NCBI RefSeq assembly: GCF_037975245.1
Contig: NC_092565.1
Location: 16,213,499 to 16,277,498 of the forward strand
Direction of reading: 5' to 3'
Length of the DNA stretch: 64,000 nt
From: Apostichopus japonicus
Lineage: Eukaryota > Echinodermata > Holothuroidea > Aspidochirotida > Stichopodidae
Shown here: in pieces, positions 47,882-59,702 of the stretch
Layout: every line of letters starts with the position of its first letter
Numbering within the stretch: the stretch's first letter is position 1
Program-made: the position numbers and the translations under genes
Notes under the pieces: model-generated
Database searches by the model: none
The model's input: only the letters and a program-made list of their open reading frames with translations
What the model was told of the DNA's origin: nothing

Positions 47882-49430
47882 TACATAACTGTTGTCCTGT
47901 AACTTGTGAGGTTTATTGTACACAAGATGGCAGTACAGGCGTAGGGGGTACAGCTGTATACAAGACGGAGGCGAAAGCGCCATCCCCAGCCCCACCCCCT
48001 TGCCCCGTCCGCCATTGAAGGTTAAGTACCATCAAGCGATCATTCGTTTGCTTCACTCACTTTTTACAGTCCATTTTAAAGGAGTATTTCGGTGGTCAAA
48101 TCTGTACGTCTTGATAATATATTTGATTGCGAAAGGGTTTCCTGTTTTTGTAAATTGAATTGGAAGAGATATTTTTTTATCATCTCGAAAGGAAGTCTAT
48201 TACAAGTTACCATATCTTATATTAAGGTGGCATATAAAGCCAGATATTTCCTCAGTTTTCTTGGTTGAAGTATATATGAAATTTATACATACCACGTATA
48301 ACAAATCAGTTGTAATCGCTGAAATGGAAAGAGCGACTTCTTCATTTATTTTATGATCTACAATGGCAAGAACAAAAATACAATTATCTGATAATAAAGA
48401 AAACTTTATTTACTTATTTTTATTACTTTTTTTATGTCACATAATTTTGTTTCATTTCTCCACCGAGTTTCAATTAAAACGTTTAAATCTTACAATTTTA
48501 ACCACAACTTGAATTTTGTTAAGACAAGAAATATTTTGAACAATTTGAATCTACTGGACACGAACTAGCCCCTATATCCCTTAATGGAAATCGATTCTGT
48601 TTTTCAAATATTGTGTCTTTTTGCACCAATAAAATGGATCCACTTAGAATGTCTGTCATAATTGTCATAATTGGTGACGATGGTGATAAATTTTTGATGC
48701 GTTTGTGAACAGATAAATATGTGAGGCTAATCTCTCCGCGAAAAGTAGTCACTGCTGTTATCTGCCAGTGGGGTGAAAGGTCAATATACTCCTCCGCTAG
48801 CAGGCTGTAGTGTTTCTCTATTTCGAAAATCGGTTAACCGCTGACGAGTACTCTTGATTTGAGTTGGTAGATTTATGTACGGTGCAACCATACGTGCACT
48901 ATAATGCGTACATCAAGCTGTCATATATCTATTTTCTGTGTGTAAAGTATCTATTCACTTTCGAAGAGATTCGTGGTGCTTCATGTGACGTTACAACTTG
49001 CGTCATGGTCGCATTCTACATGTATAAGGGGTCTGTGTGGATCAAGTAAACTTTTTAATTATCTCACCCAACCTGGGTGACTTTTCCGTCGTAAGCAATA
49101 TTAGGCCCTAAGCTACGAAAACTGACAGACTAGTGCTGGTTCGAGGACTCAATAAACATTGCAAGATTAAGAAGACAAATTGAAAACAATCGAAGTTTAG
49201 GAACGGATGACGCTTAAATCGATATAACAGCCGACTTGTAAACCACAGGTCACGTGATCGTATAAACGGATTGTAAGATATAGGAACCCCTCTAGAGCAC
49301 AATACGTATAATACTGTTCATGAACTATACCGTATAACCCAACATAATATGCACAACAGATATGAATATTCAATATGAACAAGTAATTTTACGTTATTAT
49401 AAGTAATGGTTACCTAAATATATCCAACTT

Positions 49431-50390
49431 TTAATCTTCTTTAGGCTGCCAAAGATATGCAAAGTTACTTCCAAGAATTAAAAGCAACCCGAAAATTTCG
49501 GGAACGCCAGGATGAACTCCCAAGAGAACTATCTGTAATAAATAAGCTACTATCAGGGATGGGCTCATTAGTACAGAAACTACAACCACAGTTTCATATT
49601 GCAGAGCAAGGGCTAAAAATATATTCCCCAACAAAGCGCATACACAAACACCTAAAACAGTTAATTGATCTAGAAACGATCGTGGCATAGTCAACTCAGT
49701 GAATATTAAAATAAATGACGTAATTATGACGCCACATATCCCAGTAAATACAGCAAACAGAACAGGATCTGATTTAGACTCGTATGATAATTTTCGCGAT
49801 ACGACAGATGCTAATGATCTCGTTATAACAACTACTACAGCCAAAATGGCGCCGTAGAAATCATCCGTGGTATCTTCACTACTATTGATGTATTGAAAAA
49901 TAAAAGGGGGTTTTGAAACGAAGATGATTCCGACTGCATTGATGACGAAATTGATGACGTGGAAAGTGGTGATTGGTTCACCTAGTAACAGCAAAGCTAG
50001 GATAGCAGACGGTATCGCCATGTTTGACGTAATGGCGGAGACGTTTCCTACCTGAGCAAAAGTAAGAGCCACGTAAGCAACAATACGACATCCATAATTC
50101 AGGATTCCGTAGAGAAAGTAAAGACACATATCTTTTGTTTTATATCTTTCGCATTTTGTCCACTGTATGAATGGAATGACAAACAAGAACGAAAGGCTTC
50201 TTAGGAGCATAATGGTGTAAACGGTAACAGATTCTTCGGCAACTTTAACCAGAAACAGCTGAATCCCAAGAGTGGTTGCGAATGAAAGTGAAAATAGTTT
50301 TCCTCGTAAGTCCACCAGTCTGCTGGTACTTCTCTCCAACAATGGTTTTCGAATATTTCCCGTCGTACCATCCTCGCTTTCCAAACTCAT
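49431..50390 (-). CDS. EamA/SLC35G-like membrane transporter, intronless
   Basis: A single exon encodes 319 residues. After a short polar N-terminus come about ten hydrophobic segments in two halves, the layout of the drug/metabolite transporter superfamily with two EamA domains. Family-typical words are visible: TIMLLRSLSFLFVIPF in the first half, ALTFAQVGNVSAITSNMAIPSAILALLLLGEPIT at the end of the first EamA domain, and VSVLMSPSLIVAYLLQ plus FGLLLILGSNFAYLW near the C-terminus. SLC35G1-type proteins are plasma-membrane or ER proteins with poorly defined substrates. The lack of introns agrees with several SLC35G genes but could also mean a retrocopy; the frame is fully open. The ATG chosen is the first Met of the frame. 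Confidence 0.85.
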   Translation of the reverse strand: MSLESEDGTTGNIRKPLLERSTSRLVDLRGKLFSLSFATTLGIQLFLVKVAEESVTVYTIMLLRSLSFLFVIPFIQWTKCERYKTKDMCLYFLYGILNYGCRIVAYVALTFAQVGNVSAITSNMAIPSAILALLLLGEPITTFHVINFVINAVGIIFVSKPPFIFQYINSSEDTTDDFYGAILAVVVVITRSLASVVSRKLSYESKSDPVLFAVFTGICGVIITSFILIFTELTMPRSFLDQLTVLGVCVCALLGNIFLALALQYETVVVVSVLMSPSLIVAYLLQIVLLGVHPGVPEIFGLLLILGSNFAYLWQPKED

Positions 50391-52826
50391 TATGAAGAAA
50401 ATGTTACAATGTTTTCCTCCCGAAAAGAAAAGACACTTTCTCTTAAATATTTACGAACAACTGTTTTATCAAATTAGTAAAATATTTTTCAAAAATTATG
50501 GATATTGAGATGATATCAGTCCGCCTCCGAATAGAAAATCGAGTATAGAAACTTGTGCAAATTGATGATTTTACAATGAATACACAGACTTTTGTCAATC
50601 ACCGTTTTCATTGCCCTCAGAAACGGTTGGTCGATATTGTGCGATTTTATGAAGACATCTATAGACAGAGAATATATTTTCGGTTCAAATTTTCGGAGGA
50701 CTTTTTTTGCTCCAGGAATGAAGTATATTCCGTTACATCAATTTCATAAGTTACAATTGTCCTCGGCTCGGAGGACTGTCCCAGAAGTATACCTTTGATA
50801 ATTGCCGTTTAATAGTGGTTTAATAATATAAATTAAGAGTTATATCCCAACCTAATTTGTTCCACCTTAAATTCCGGTATGATCGTAGCTAACAGTACAG
50901 TACTTCCCTTCAGATGTTAACAGCGTATACACCAGACAGAAAAAATATCGCCAAACAGAGTACTTACAAATATTGAAGCATGGAAATATTGGAACAAGTT
51001 CGTACCGTAGTTTAGGTATCTGATAATATTATTTGGTATCGTACTTTATCACTGTTGTGCTGTTCCGGTTATGAATGTGTCGAATGCGAATAAGACTATA
51101 TTCTCTCAAGAGAGCCCATCTGTCTGGCGAGAAATATAAAGCGTAAATAAAGTTGGATCAATTTTCTTATCAAAATACGTTGATTCCGAGCATATTAGTA
51201 AAATCTACAAAATTCCACCATTTGACAACGTTGTGTGTCCAAAAACACTAGCAGTATATGATTACTAGTTGCGTCGTGTATGCTAATACTAAAGTAATTT
51301 TACCAGCATAATATTCTAATTAAACGAGCTTAAAGGGAAGTTCGATTTAGATTCTATCGAATCATATGCTTTGCATGAAGGAATCACAATTTAGCGAGCT
51401 GCTATATAGCCAGCAACTCCAAGACAAAAGAGCTATTAAAGGTCTGAACAAAATCGTCAACGTTCAGCAGACACACAATAGCGTAGTACTCTGGCTTAAA
51501 GGATTGAAGACTTGCCCCAAACCGCGTGCCGCGCTCTGAAAAAGTTAACTTTCCGTTGCTTGCAAGTGAAGTTTTCTGCTTGTCGCTACAAAATGTAGAC
51601 AGTAATGTAACGTGAGAGATTGTTATCTTTAGCTGGACCTGATCGCTGTATCGTTTGCGTGACTGTGCTATGGGTATTGACCGCAGCTGTATGGACTGAC
51701 TGTACACTAGTGTCCAATTACCGACTAGCAAGCTGTGTGCGTATTTTCTGGGATCGATGGTGGTGTCTAACACTTCTGTATACCTCATTCGAAACTAGGT
51801 CAGATTACCGGCATTAGACGTTTCTTTTTGCGCGAGTCTTCACACCCTTTAATACTAAGCCAGTCTATGATGTTGACGGTTCGAGGTCAATCAGCACAAT
51901 GACGGTATTTAGTTTGCCAGCGCTTCTCACGTGGTTCTGGAGTGCAAAGCATGATGAGATAGAATCAGTATGGTATAAACGTACAGCTGTAGTTCAGCAC
52001 ACCGGTTGGGGCTCGTGTATCTTGAATATTTTTATATTCACGTGACTGATATTGCTCGCTTCGTTTATGCGGGTAATGATGACCAGCTATTAATTAAGAT
52101 AGGAAGCCATGTATATAATTAAAATGCTAATCATGTTAATGAAATGCAAAATAATTGACACACATGCATGTAACACGAATTTGGCAAGGAGAAACGTTAA
52201 TTGCATGCGAGAGCTTTCGGGTCTGAATTTCAATGATTTTATCAAATGCATGAACTGAGCAAACCTGGAAACTGCTTTGCATTAAACTATAGGTAAAGAA
52301 CAGTCAACAGAAAGGAGGAATAGTAGTCAGCTTGAAAACAAGCGCTGAAATGTTAAGAAGGTAAACACACCAAACTCTGTAAACAATTAATTAAATCAAA
52401 GCGACTGTTTCATGGGTCACAAGAATAGGAGAACTACCGTAGCCCTGCAGTATATAACGTAGTCCTGAAGCGCCATTTCAAGATTTCGAAATTTTCCTAA
52501 CGCTATTTTAATGGGTCCAGATTTTGATTTGTGAGTTTTCCGTTATGAGATTTTGATCTTTCGAGATTTCGACACTTTCGCTTCGATATACCGAAACGAA
52601 AATGTCGAAAGATCCGACGTTTCACAGTATCCCCAGGTAGAAGCCAAAGACGTATGGGAGAAAAAGGCACCCGACATAGAATGGTATATTTTCCCTTCCG
52701 ACGGACCTTCGGAAACAAAGCCAGTACACCGGTATTTAAAGAAAATGTGTCAGGCTTCGCGAAGGCAAATGAAGAGTACGGAAACATATAACATTGGCAA
52801 ATGGGAGGAAAAGAGGAGGTTTCGAT
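50391..52826. other. Intergenic region, no gene seen
   Basis: Upstream flank of the transporter gene, so its promoter must lie at the left edge. Unique AT-rich sequence otherwise; open frames at 51402-51788 and 52503-52829 show no family resemblance. Confidence 0.45.
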
Positions 52827-52941
52827 CACTGGCGGATCCAGGGCCTTTGTTTGGGAGGGGCCAAAGTAGCGTTAGAGTGATATGGGGGAGGGGTCTAAGG
52901 GGAGGGGGTGGGAAATTTTCTATTGCTGAATGCCCTCAGAT

Positions 52942-53808
52942 CAGCGGCGTAACTATGAGTCTGGGTGCCCCCTTGGCTGCGGCGGAGAATCAACCGATGT
53001 GCGCGGAGCGCACATCACGAGCGCGGAGCGCGAAGTCCCAAAGGCGTGGGTCCAGGGCCCGCCTTAGGGCCCTGGAAGCTCTGGGATTCTACAAGCTCTC
53101 TGGCGCAATCTAAGCCGTATATGGAACATTTCGTGGTGATTTTATCGACTGAGATTTTTGGGAAAATCTGCGTTCATAGACACATTTTTGGTCCGCCTTG
53201 TCTGTCATACAGGGAACATGAAAAAATGTGTTGCAAAGCTAGAATACATTAAGAGATTGAAAGGACAATAAGACCAAATGACCAATGTCCAATTAACATC
53301 AACATGTATATTTCCACCCGTGGCGTAACTCCTGTGGACAAATGGTATCCAAGTTCCCGAGAACTTGGAAAGGCTAGAGCTTGAATTTACTGAGCCTGGC
53401 CTTCTTGTCAGCAAACATATCGATTAGTCCATCTATATCAAGTGACCATGCCTCCTCGCTCTCGATGGAAAGGATAGCCAGCGAATCCAGCCGATCTTGA
53501 GAAATGGTTGAACGTAGGTAAGTCTTGATTAGCTTCAACTTGGAGAATGATCTTTCTGCGGTCGCCACTGTGACTGGAAGTGTAAGAAATAGGACCATAG
53601 CCGATAACAGCTTTGAGTAGGTACTAAGGTCACACAGAAAAATATGTCCATTGTCTTGTTTATAGTTTCTTTTCCAACGAAAACGTGCCGTTTCAAAAAG
53701 AAAAAAAAGGTACCCTCTTCTAAGTTCTGTACATCAGTGCAGCGGGGTCCCCTTTGGTCGGGGGCCCCTGGGCTTGCCCCGTCCGAGCCCATAGGCGTTA
53801 CGCCGCTG
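52942..53808. mobile_element. hAT element (inner), nested in the outer one
   Basis: 867 bp with ends CAGCGGCGTAAC ... GTTACGCCGCTG and perfect 8-bp duplications CCTCAGAT (52934-52941 and 53809-53816). It contains the hAT transposase remnant at 53374-53640 and a small palindrome of GAGCGC words near 53005-53030. It is a deletion derivative of an autonomous hAT. Confidence 0.92.
53374..53640 (-). pseudogene. hAT transposase C-terminal dimerisation remnant
   Basis: On the minus strand about 85 codons read LSTYSKLLSAMVLFLTLPV, then ATAERSFSKLKLIKTYLRST and ISQDRLDSLAILSIE. This is the typical hAT C-terminal dimerisation block (TLPVT.ATAERSFS.LK..K..LRS...) ending at a stop. The catalytic parts are missing, so it cannot be active. 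It belongs to the inner element (52942-53808). Confidence 0.85.
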
Positions 53809-54200
53809 CCTCAGATGCAATTTGGTGCGACAAAAGTGTACAATGGTGATGTTAATTTACTTCTAAAAAAATGTATCCCAGGTGTAATTTTCTAAAATAT
53901 TTATAAAACAAAGTTGGGATCATCTTTCTCAAAAAATTATATTTTTCATAGGTTATAAATTTCTTACAACCAGCCTGTAACTGCAAAATGGTGATAAACT
54001 GTAAATCCTCATGCTCATACATTTAATTTTAAATCAGAAAACGTAAAGGTTTAGACTAGTCTACCACTGCTATTCCTCTCGATTTTTTTAATTTCCAATC
54101 ATATGATTCAGCGGATGTTCGGAAACACTTTTTGGCTCACCTTTGGGGGGGGGGGCATGGCCCCCGTTGGCCCCCCCTTGGATCCGCCAGTGGTTTCGAT

Positions 54201-55369
54201 ACAAAATGACAAGAAAGCCTGTCTTTAGAAAGATAGACATGATATCAAAGGTTTTTTTATATTTTATTTTATTAACGACATTTTAATGATAATAAAGAGT
54301 GCTGATGTACAAAAATTGAAAAGTAAAGGAAGAAAATAGTCAAAGCTAACGGATTTACTGTTTCTTTTTGTGATTTAATTCATCCACATTATCAAGATTT
54401 ATTCAGATTTTTCTACATTTCGGGTTGCATATATGATACGGTAAAAAACACAAGGGATTATTTACTAAGATCAGAGATGAATAGATCGTTACGGGTTCTT
54501 CTCTCTATATTACTTAATTCTCTTCGATATAAATACATGAAACAACTGTATAACACGTACTTTCAACGTGGTAGTCAAGCAAGCCTAGCTTATTTTTTCG
54601 TTAGTTTATATAGCCTCCTTGTAAACGTGGGGGTATAACTACGATGAACTGGGAGATTGTCGGATCCAAGAGAATTGAAGGAAGTGAAATGTTATATGTT
54701 TGAACATTGGTAGCGGTTTCTTCCCTTAACTTTTGAAGGAGGAAACCGAGACAGCTCTCTTAATAAATAACAATTGGTCTGCTTCTGTTTAACCACTGAG
54801 GGCGCAACCGCAGTGAAAACTGGTGGCACTTTCCAATAAAATAACTAAACGTGCGCTTTCTTTGAATAGCGAAGCTGGTTCTCTCACAAACTAAATCTCC
54901 AAGCGCCGAACTAAAAGCTAAGGACGCTCTCTTCGTGACAATCATGTAGGAGCTGTTTTGTTAAACACTGTCTTTTGTTAACTAACTTTTGGCACATTCT
55001 TGTTGAATCAGATAGATGGCGCTATGTTTTTTTCGAACAACAAAACAATACTAGAACTCGATCAATACAACGATACATATCTATGGATATGCGATTCAAC
55101 TTCAAGTGGTACATTCCACCATAAAGTAGACAATTTGCAATGCAGCAACAATCCATATATACAATAATGCGATATCCAACTGGAAACCAATGTTGCATAA
55201 GCAGCAAAAAGGTCATTTCAGGAGAATGTCGATGCTTTCTTGGATATTCCACGAAAGCCGTTGAAAAAGAGCAGACTTCACGGAAGTCTGCAATGTGAGT
55301 GACTGCGTAAAACTGCCTCTGGACATGCACAGTATAAACTAGCAATCTATGGTAGCCGACAGTAGCCAT
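54201..55369. other. Intergenic region, no gene seen
   Basis: AT-rich unique sequence. It should include the 3' UTR of the minus-strand Ig gene at its right edge. Confidence 0.45.
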
Positions 55370-58300
55370 TTACGCCATGACATCTACCATTGCCGATGCG
55401 TTGACTTTTCCCTCGTTATTCTCCACGTGGCAGATATACTCTCCCTCATCTTTCATGAGCGCATTATTCACCTTAACAAGTAAAAGAAAAGTGATACGGT
55501 TATAATAAATAAGATAAATGTTTCTTCTCCTACTCTTTTATGTTTGTTTTTGTTATTCAATAACAACGATTTACGTATAATTTCCATTCTTCTTGCAAAA
55601 CAAAGCAAAGCAACAAAAACAAACAAAAACTTAGTAGTCGGTCATGGCAACATTAAGAGACAAAACAAGTAATATGGTGATGTAATATTTTCCAAACTGA
55701 ATTTCGAAATGACGCCCTCTAAATAAACTTAGCGTTTCGAGGGCGGTCTTTCAGAACACTTAAAAAGTTCTTTATCATACATCTAGGACGGCAAGAAAAA
55801 AAGGTAACCATTTCCTCGCTTGGACTGTGAGACAAAACTCGATCAAGGGGCGTGCAGTTGAAACAACGGACAATCTCTAATGTATAAAATAGTTTTCCCT
55901 TCTTCTGAAGTGTATTTTGATTACGGTCAGTCAAGCTTGATGTTATTCCTGTCTTCCATTTCTTTCTTTTTCAGCAGTATCTTTAAAATATTTGTAAACC
56001 TTAACAGCTCACTTACTGCAGATGCCAAATTCAGAGGATATGAAATCGCCAAACCTTGATCTATCTTGATTATTTTTATGATAGGACCATTGAACCGTGA
56101 ATGAACCGAAGAAATTAGACGACCCCTCCGCGATTTGCGGTCAGCTCTGTTTAGTCAATATAGCTGACCTTTCTGAAACAGCGATGACAGCTATATTGCC
56201 ACAGCAAAAGACTTCTTATTCAACTTAAGACCGAAACTTGACCCTTTGTGTCCATGACAAATTTGACCACTCAAAGTTAACCTCATATACAGTGGGACAG
56301 TCACATGCTCATATTTTCATATTGAATTGACATCGCCATAATTAACAGATCTAACTTGAAGTAGCAGGGACGTATCTCTATATAAAGGGCTCTGTGCAGT
56401 AGTAGTACATTCAAAGATCGTTGGACAGCGCAGATTTCGCCTACTGAGTTTATATTGACGTAATTTACTACCGTGCACCCCCCAGTAGCGGATAGACGAT
56501 GGCATTTACACGATGTGCGGCATTGACTGTTGAGTAACAGTACATAGCTAGTAAGGGTGCGGATTTTGATATTAATCACAATTCACAAACACAACCAGCA
56601 ACGCTTCCTTAACACACCTCTATTCTCTATCATCAAACTCATCCACACTATGACCGTATCTATCCCATAATAACCACATCACACAGACATTTTACAAAAA
56701 GAAGCGTATATGCTCTATAGAACAGCCGGGAAATCGTATCGGTGCATCATAACATCGCAAACGAGTGGAAGCTATATATGTTATGAACTGAACAGTCTAT
56801 AGAGTAATCATTCAGTCCATACTATGTGATGGTTTGTGAAATAGAAAATGTCTTTCACTTTTGGTGTCTGCGTGATGGACAAATCACGTGATCCAGTCTT
56901 TGTTTCACTTGCAGATCACCAATCATTCCCTTTGTGCATATATTGACTTATTGCACCTGTACCAACCCCCCCCCCCCCCCAACACTTACAACTACGAAGA
57001 GCAGCTTCATGGGTTATCCACTCCTTATTTCACGTTATACCTTGGTCCCTTACTTGGTTGCACTAATATGTACTAACCCGATGTTCATTTCTTATACCAG
57101 GTGTGACATGAGAGGTACACTTGTGTATGATTGTACTACTGGGACTAAGCTCAAACAGAGAACCCTTGGAATAACAAGAGGTAAATTACAATCTCTCTTG
57201 AAATGAATGGATTAACAAATATTGACCAAAGTGAACAAATAAAAGCCCTGTGTTTCTTGAGGTTTGACTCCTCAATCCTCAGTCTTCTGTTCAGAAAGTA
57301 GAGACAAGACGAGAACTACCACATAACGGACTTATGTATTCAGTTCTTTTTGAGCGGGACCAAAATGTCTATTTTATAACAAATTTAGCGTGTGGTGAAC
57401 AATTCTCTGTTGTAGCAATAGCAGCAGCGCTATTGTTTATTACTATAGCTTTAACTTAGTTATGATAAACTACAACATATGACGTATTAGGATAAAGTAT
57501 AGGATACGATATGTTATATACCAGGGCCTTGTTGAACCTATTTGTTCGTTGCTTACTGCAGATGTAGACCGATGGAAATTAATTAAGCAAGCGTGTTAAG
57601 GTGTAAGGCAACGGTACAGGGGTCAATGGGCCGGGGGAGGGGTTGGGGGAGGGGAGGGTGGATAATATGCGATGGTTATGATGAGTACTCCAACTATTAT
57701 CTATTTTTATAGACGAATGAATTGTACTTTTAAGACCTATAGTTTCTGATTTTGTTTAGTCTTTTGTGGTTTCCTCTTCCCCGCAAATTATATTAACACA
57801 ATTTATTAGATATGAATTACTCGCACGAGTCTACTCATGTGGTCCGCACGAAAGGGTACTTATTATTCTCAATCGCGTATTGTTGTGTCGTAAAAGTATT
57901 TCGGTATTTATGTGTTTCTACTGAATCATTAAGGGGCAGAATGCGTTTGAAAGAAAAATTGACCTCAGACATGAGAGACTTCTGCAAAAATAAAAAAAAA
58001 CATAAATCGAGGATACCGATGAACCAGGTCTGGAATATTTATAAACTTGACATAAATTTTAGTTCACACAATGTCAGGATCTTGGGACGTACCTGTACAA
58101 CTGTTTGATTAAAATCAAGCCATCAGTGATATGACACGTTCAATTCCATCAGTGAGTAGAACCCAAAACCCCAAAACGAAAACGTTTAGTGGTTCCGATG
58201 CCTAAACATATTCAGAGAGTATTTAAGCCATACATGGTAGTATTCATGAACCATGTGTACACCAAAATGAAGAGGGATTATCTATTGACTAATGCAGCAA

Positions 58301-59702
58301 CATATAAAGGAGGGTACCAGAAATCAGTTATCATGTTGACAGAGTCTAGTTAGTGCCAAAAATGACCCAAACTATTCGGCCCAAACAAACTGCCCCCAAA
58401 ATTTATTTGCACCCACAAATTCTGGCCCAAAGAATGTCTCCCAAATGCGTTTGAAGTGGAAATACAAATTGGGCCCACCCGGCCCAAAACAAGGGCCCGG
58501 AATATTATTGGGCCCAGGTGGTCCCAAGTTTAGGCCAAATTGTTGTAGCAAACAACATATACATACTATGTAGTTACATCACCATACCAAATGTTTATGG
58601 TAAGCCTCGTCCACTCATTAATATTCAAGAGATGGGAATCAATACCAGTACCAAGTATGAAATTGATTCAACTTGTGTTTGTTGAGATACCGTGTTGACA
58701 AGCCGTTTCCCAAGGTTTCCCGTTAGCCCCACCCACTCAAGAATACTAATGAGGTTAAAATTGTTGTTGCAAAGAACATGTACATACTATGTAATTACAT
58801 CACCCACACCAAGTATGAACTAAATCGGACATACGGTTGGAGAGATATTGACATTTTAAGAATTTTACGTTAAGCCCTGCCCACTCATCAATATGCAAGA
58901 ACATCAGAACCAAAAGCTTACTCGGCCACCATTAAAAAGCAAGTAACCACAGTGAGACATGTAACTGACTATTCTAACAAGTTTTAGGACCAGAACTTCC
59001 TTTGAAAACTTCTAGTAACTCTTTTAGCTGCTTAAAATTTGGGGCTAATACTGGTGACATTTAAAGCAGTTACACACAAAGAGGCATTTCTTGAAACTGT
59101 AATGATCGCGAACCAGGCAAAGGAACCGAAGTTTTATTACAGAGTTAATACACTTGTCTAGCCAATACTCACCGGTATTTGCGAATCAAAGCAACATTGT
59201 GTCTTGTTTGAGAAACAAGGTTTTATTGCAATATAATATGGCTTGATGGTAGTATTTAGTTGGTATCGTAATCCTATTTCATCGGTCGGGATATGAAACG
59301 TCTGCATAGTAAAGGCTTAAACGTTGAAATGAGCGGTAAAATATCGGACTTCCCATTTTTATTTATTTGCGCGATGAAATTAATCAATACTATCTTCTTG
59401 TTAATGCTCTGAGGTAAGAAATAACACAACCTATTTTGGTTTGAAGTAGAGAGTGTCAAAATAGTGAAGTAGAGAGAATCAAAGAGCGACATTTTCACTA
59501 ACCATAACCCAACTTGAAACGCAATTCTTCATCGGTCCACCTCGAACCTGAACCGAAACATTATCTTCATCACTCGGAAGTTTCTTGCGGCCCCTGGTCC
59601 AGTAAATATCTGGAATCGGTATCCCCTCAGCCTCACAATTCAAGTAAAACTGTCCGCTCTCTGTGACCGCCACATTATCAGGTCGCGTTTTAATCTTCGG
59701 CA
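55370..59702 (-). CDS. Ig-domain protein, IGFBP7/KAZALD1-like, last two exons (5' part not in window)
   Basis: Exons 59702-59503 and 55471-55370 join in phase (donor ATG|GTTAGT, acceptor TTGTTAAG) and end at TAA. Together they encode one complete I-set Ig domain of about 99 residues: start VPKIKTRPDNVAVTESG, first Cys in YLNCEAEG, Trp in DIYWTRGRKK, and second Cys in DEGEYICHVENNEGKV. The chain ends 15 residues after the last motif, as in IGFBP7/KAZALD1-type proteins where Ig is the last domain. The first exon starts in mid-codon (xTG), so at least one upstream exon exists. I found no IGFBP-N or Kazal exon between 59703 and 64000, so it probably lies beyond the window. The intron inside the Ig domain distinguishes it from the gene at 864-4677. 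Other secreted or membrane Ig proteins cannot be excluded. Confidence 0.75.
57101..57180 (+). CDS. Isolated exon with midkine/pleiotrophin-like motif
   Basis: 80 bp between a good acceptor (CATTTCTTATACCAG) and donor (AGAGGTAAATT). In phase it reads CDMRGTLVYDC, then TTGTKLKQRTLGITR. The spacing C-x9-C followed by T..K.R.LTL is that of the midkine/pleiotrophin (PTN/MK) half-domain, heparin-binding secreted growth factors. The conserved Trp of that family is replaced by Val. No partner exons were recognised nearby, so this could be part of a larger plus-strand gene whose other exons I missed, or a chance match. It lies in the large intron of the minus-strand Ig gene. Confidence 0.35.
58560..58910. 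repeat. Imperfect ~170-bp tandem repeat in an intron
   Basis: Blocks ACATACTATGTA(G/A)TTACATCACC, ACCAAGTATGAA, GAGATA..G.TGAC and TAAGCC.CG.CCACTCAT.AATAT recur in order about 2.5 times. Just upstream (58380-58530) lies a degenerate GGCCCAAA-type run. Non-coding. Confidence 0.7.

Larger units (their letters stand above)
47065..49430. other. Intergenic repeats between the coiled-coil and transporter genes
   Basis: Holds the SINE-like stretch, TA microsatellite and 22-bp minisatellite listed separately. The remainder (47900-49430) is AT-rich with no gene recognised. Confidence 0.5.
52827..54192. mobile_element. hAT element (outer) with 8-bp TSD
   Basis: 1366 bp, starting CACTGGCGGATCCAGGG and ending CCTTGGATCCGCCAGTG. 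It is flanked by perfect GTTTCGAT duplications (52819-52826 and 54193-54200). Subterminal G-rich tracts are present on both sides. Without the nested insertion it is about 490 bp and non-coding, so it is a MITE-sized non-autonomous element. Confidence 0.9.

Noticed and set aside
52553-53113. 186-residue plus-strand frame crossing the hAT boundary
   Set aside because: It runs from unique DNA through two nested transposon ends, so it cannot be an old gene, and it has no recognisable domain.
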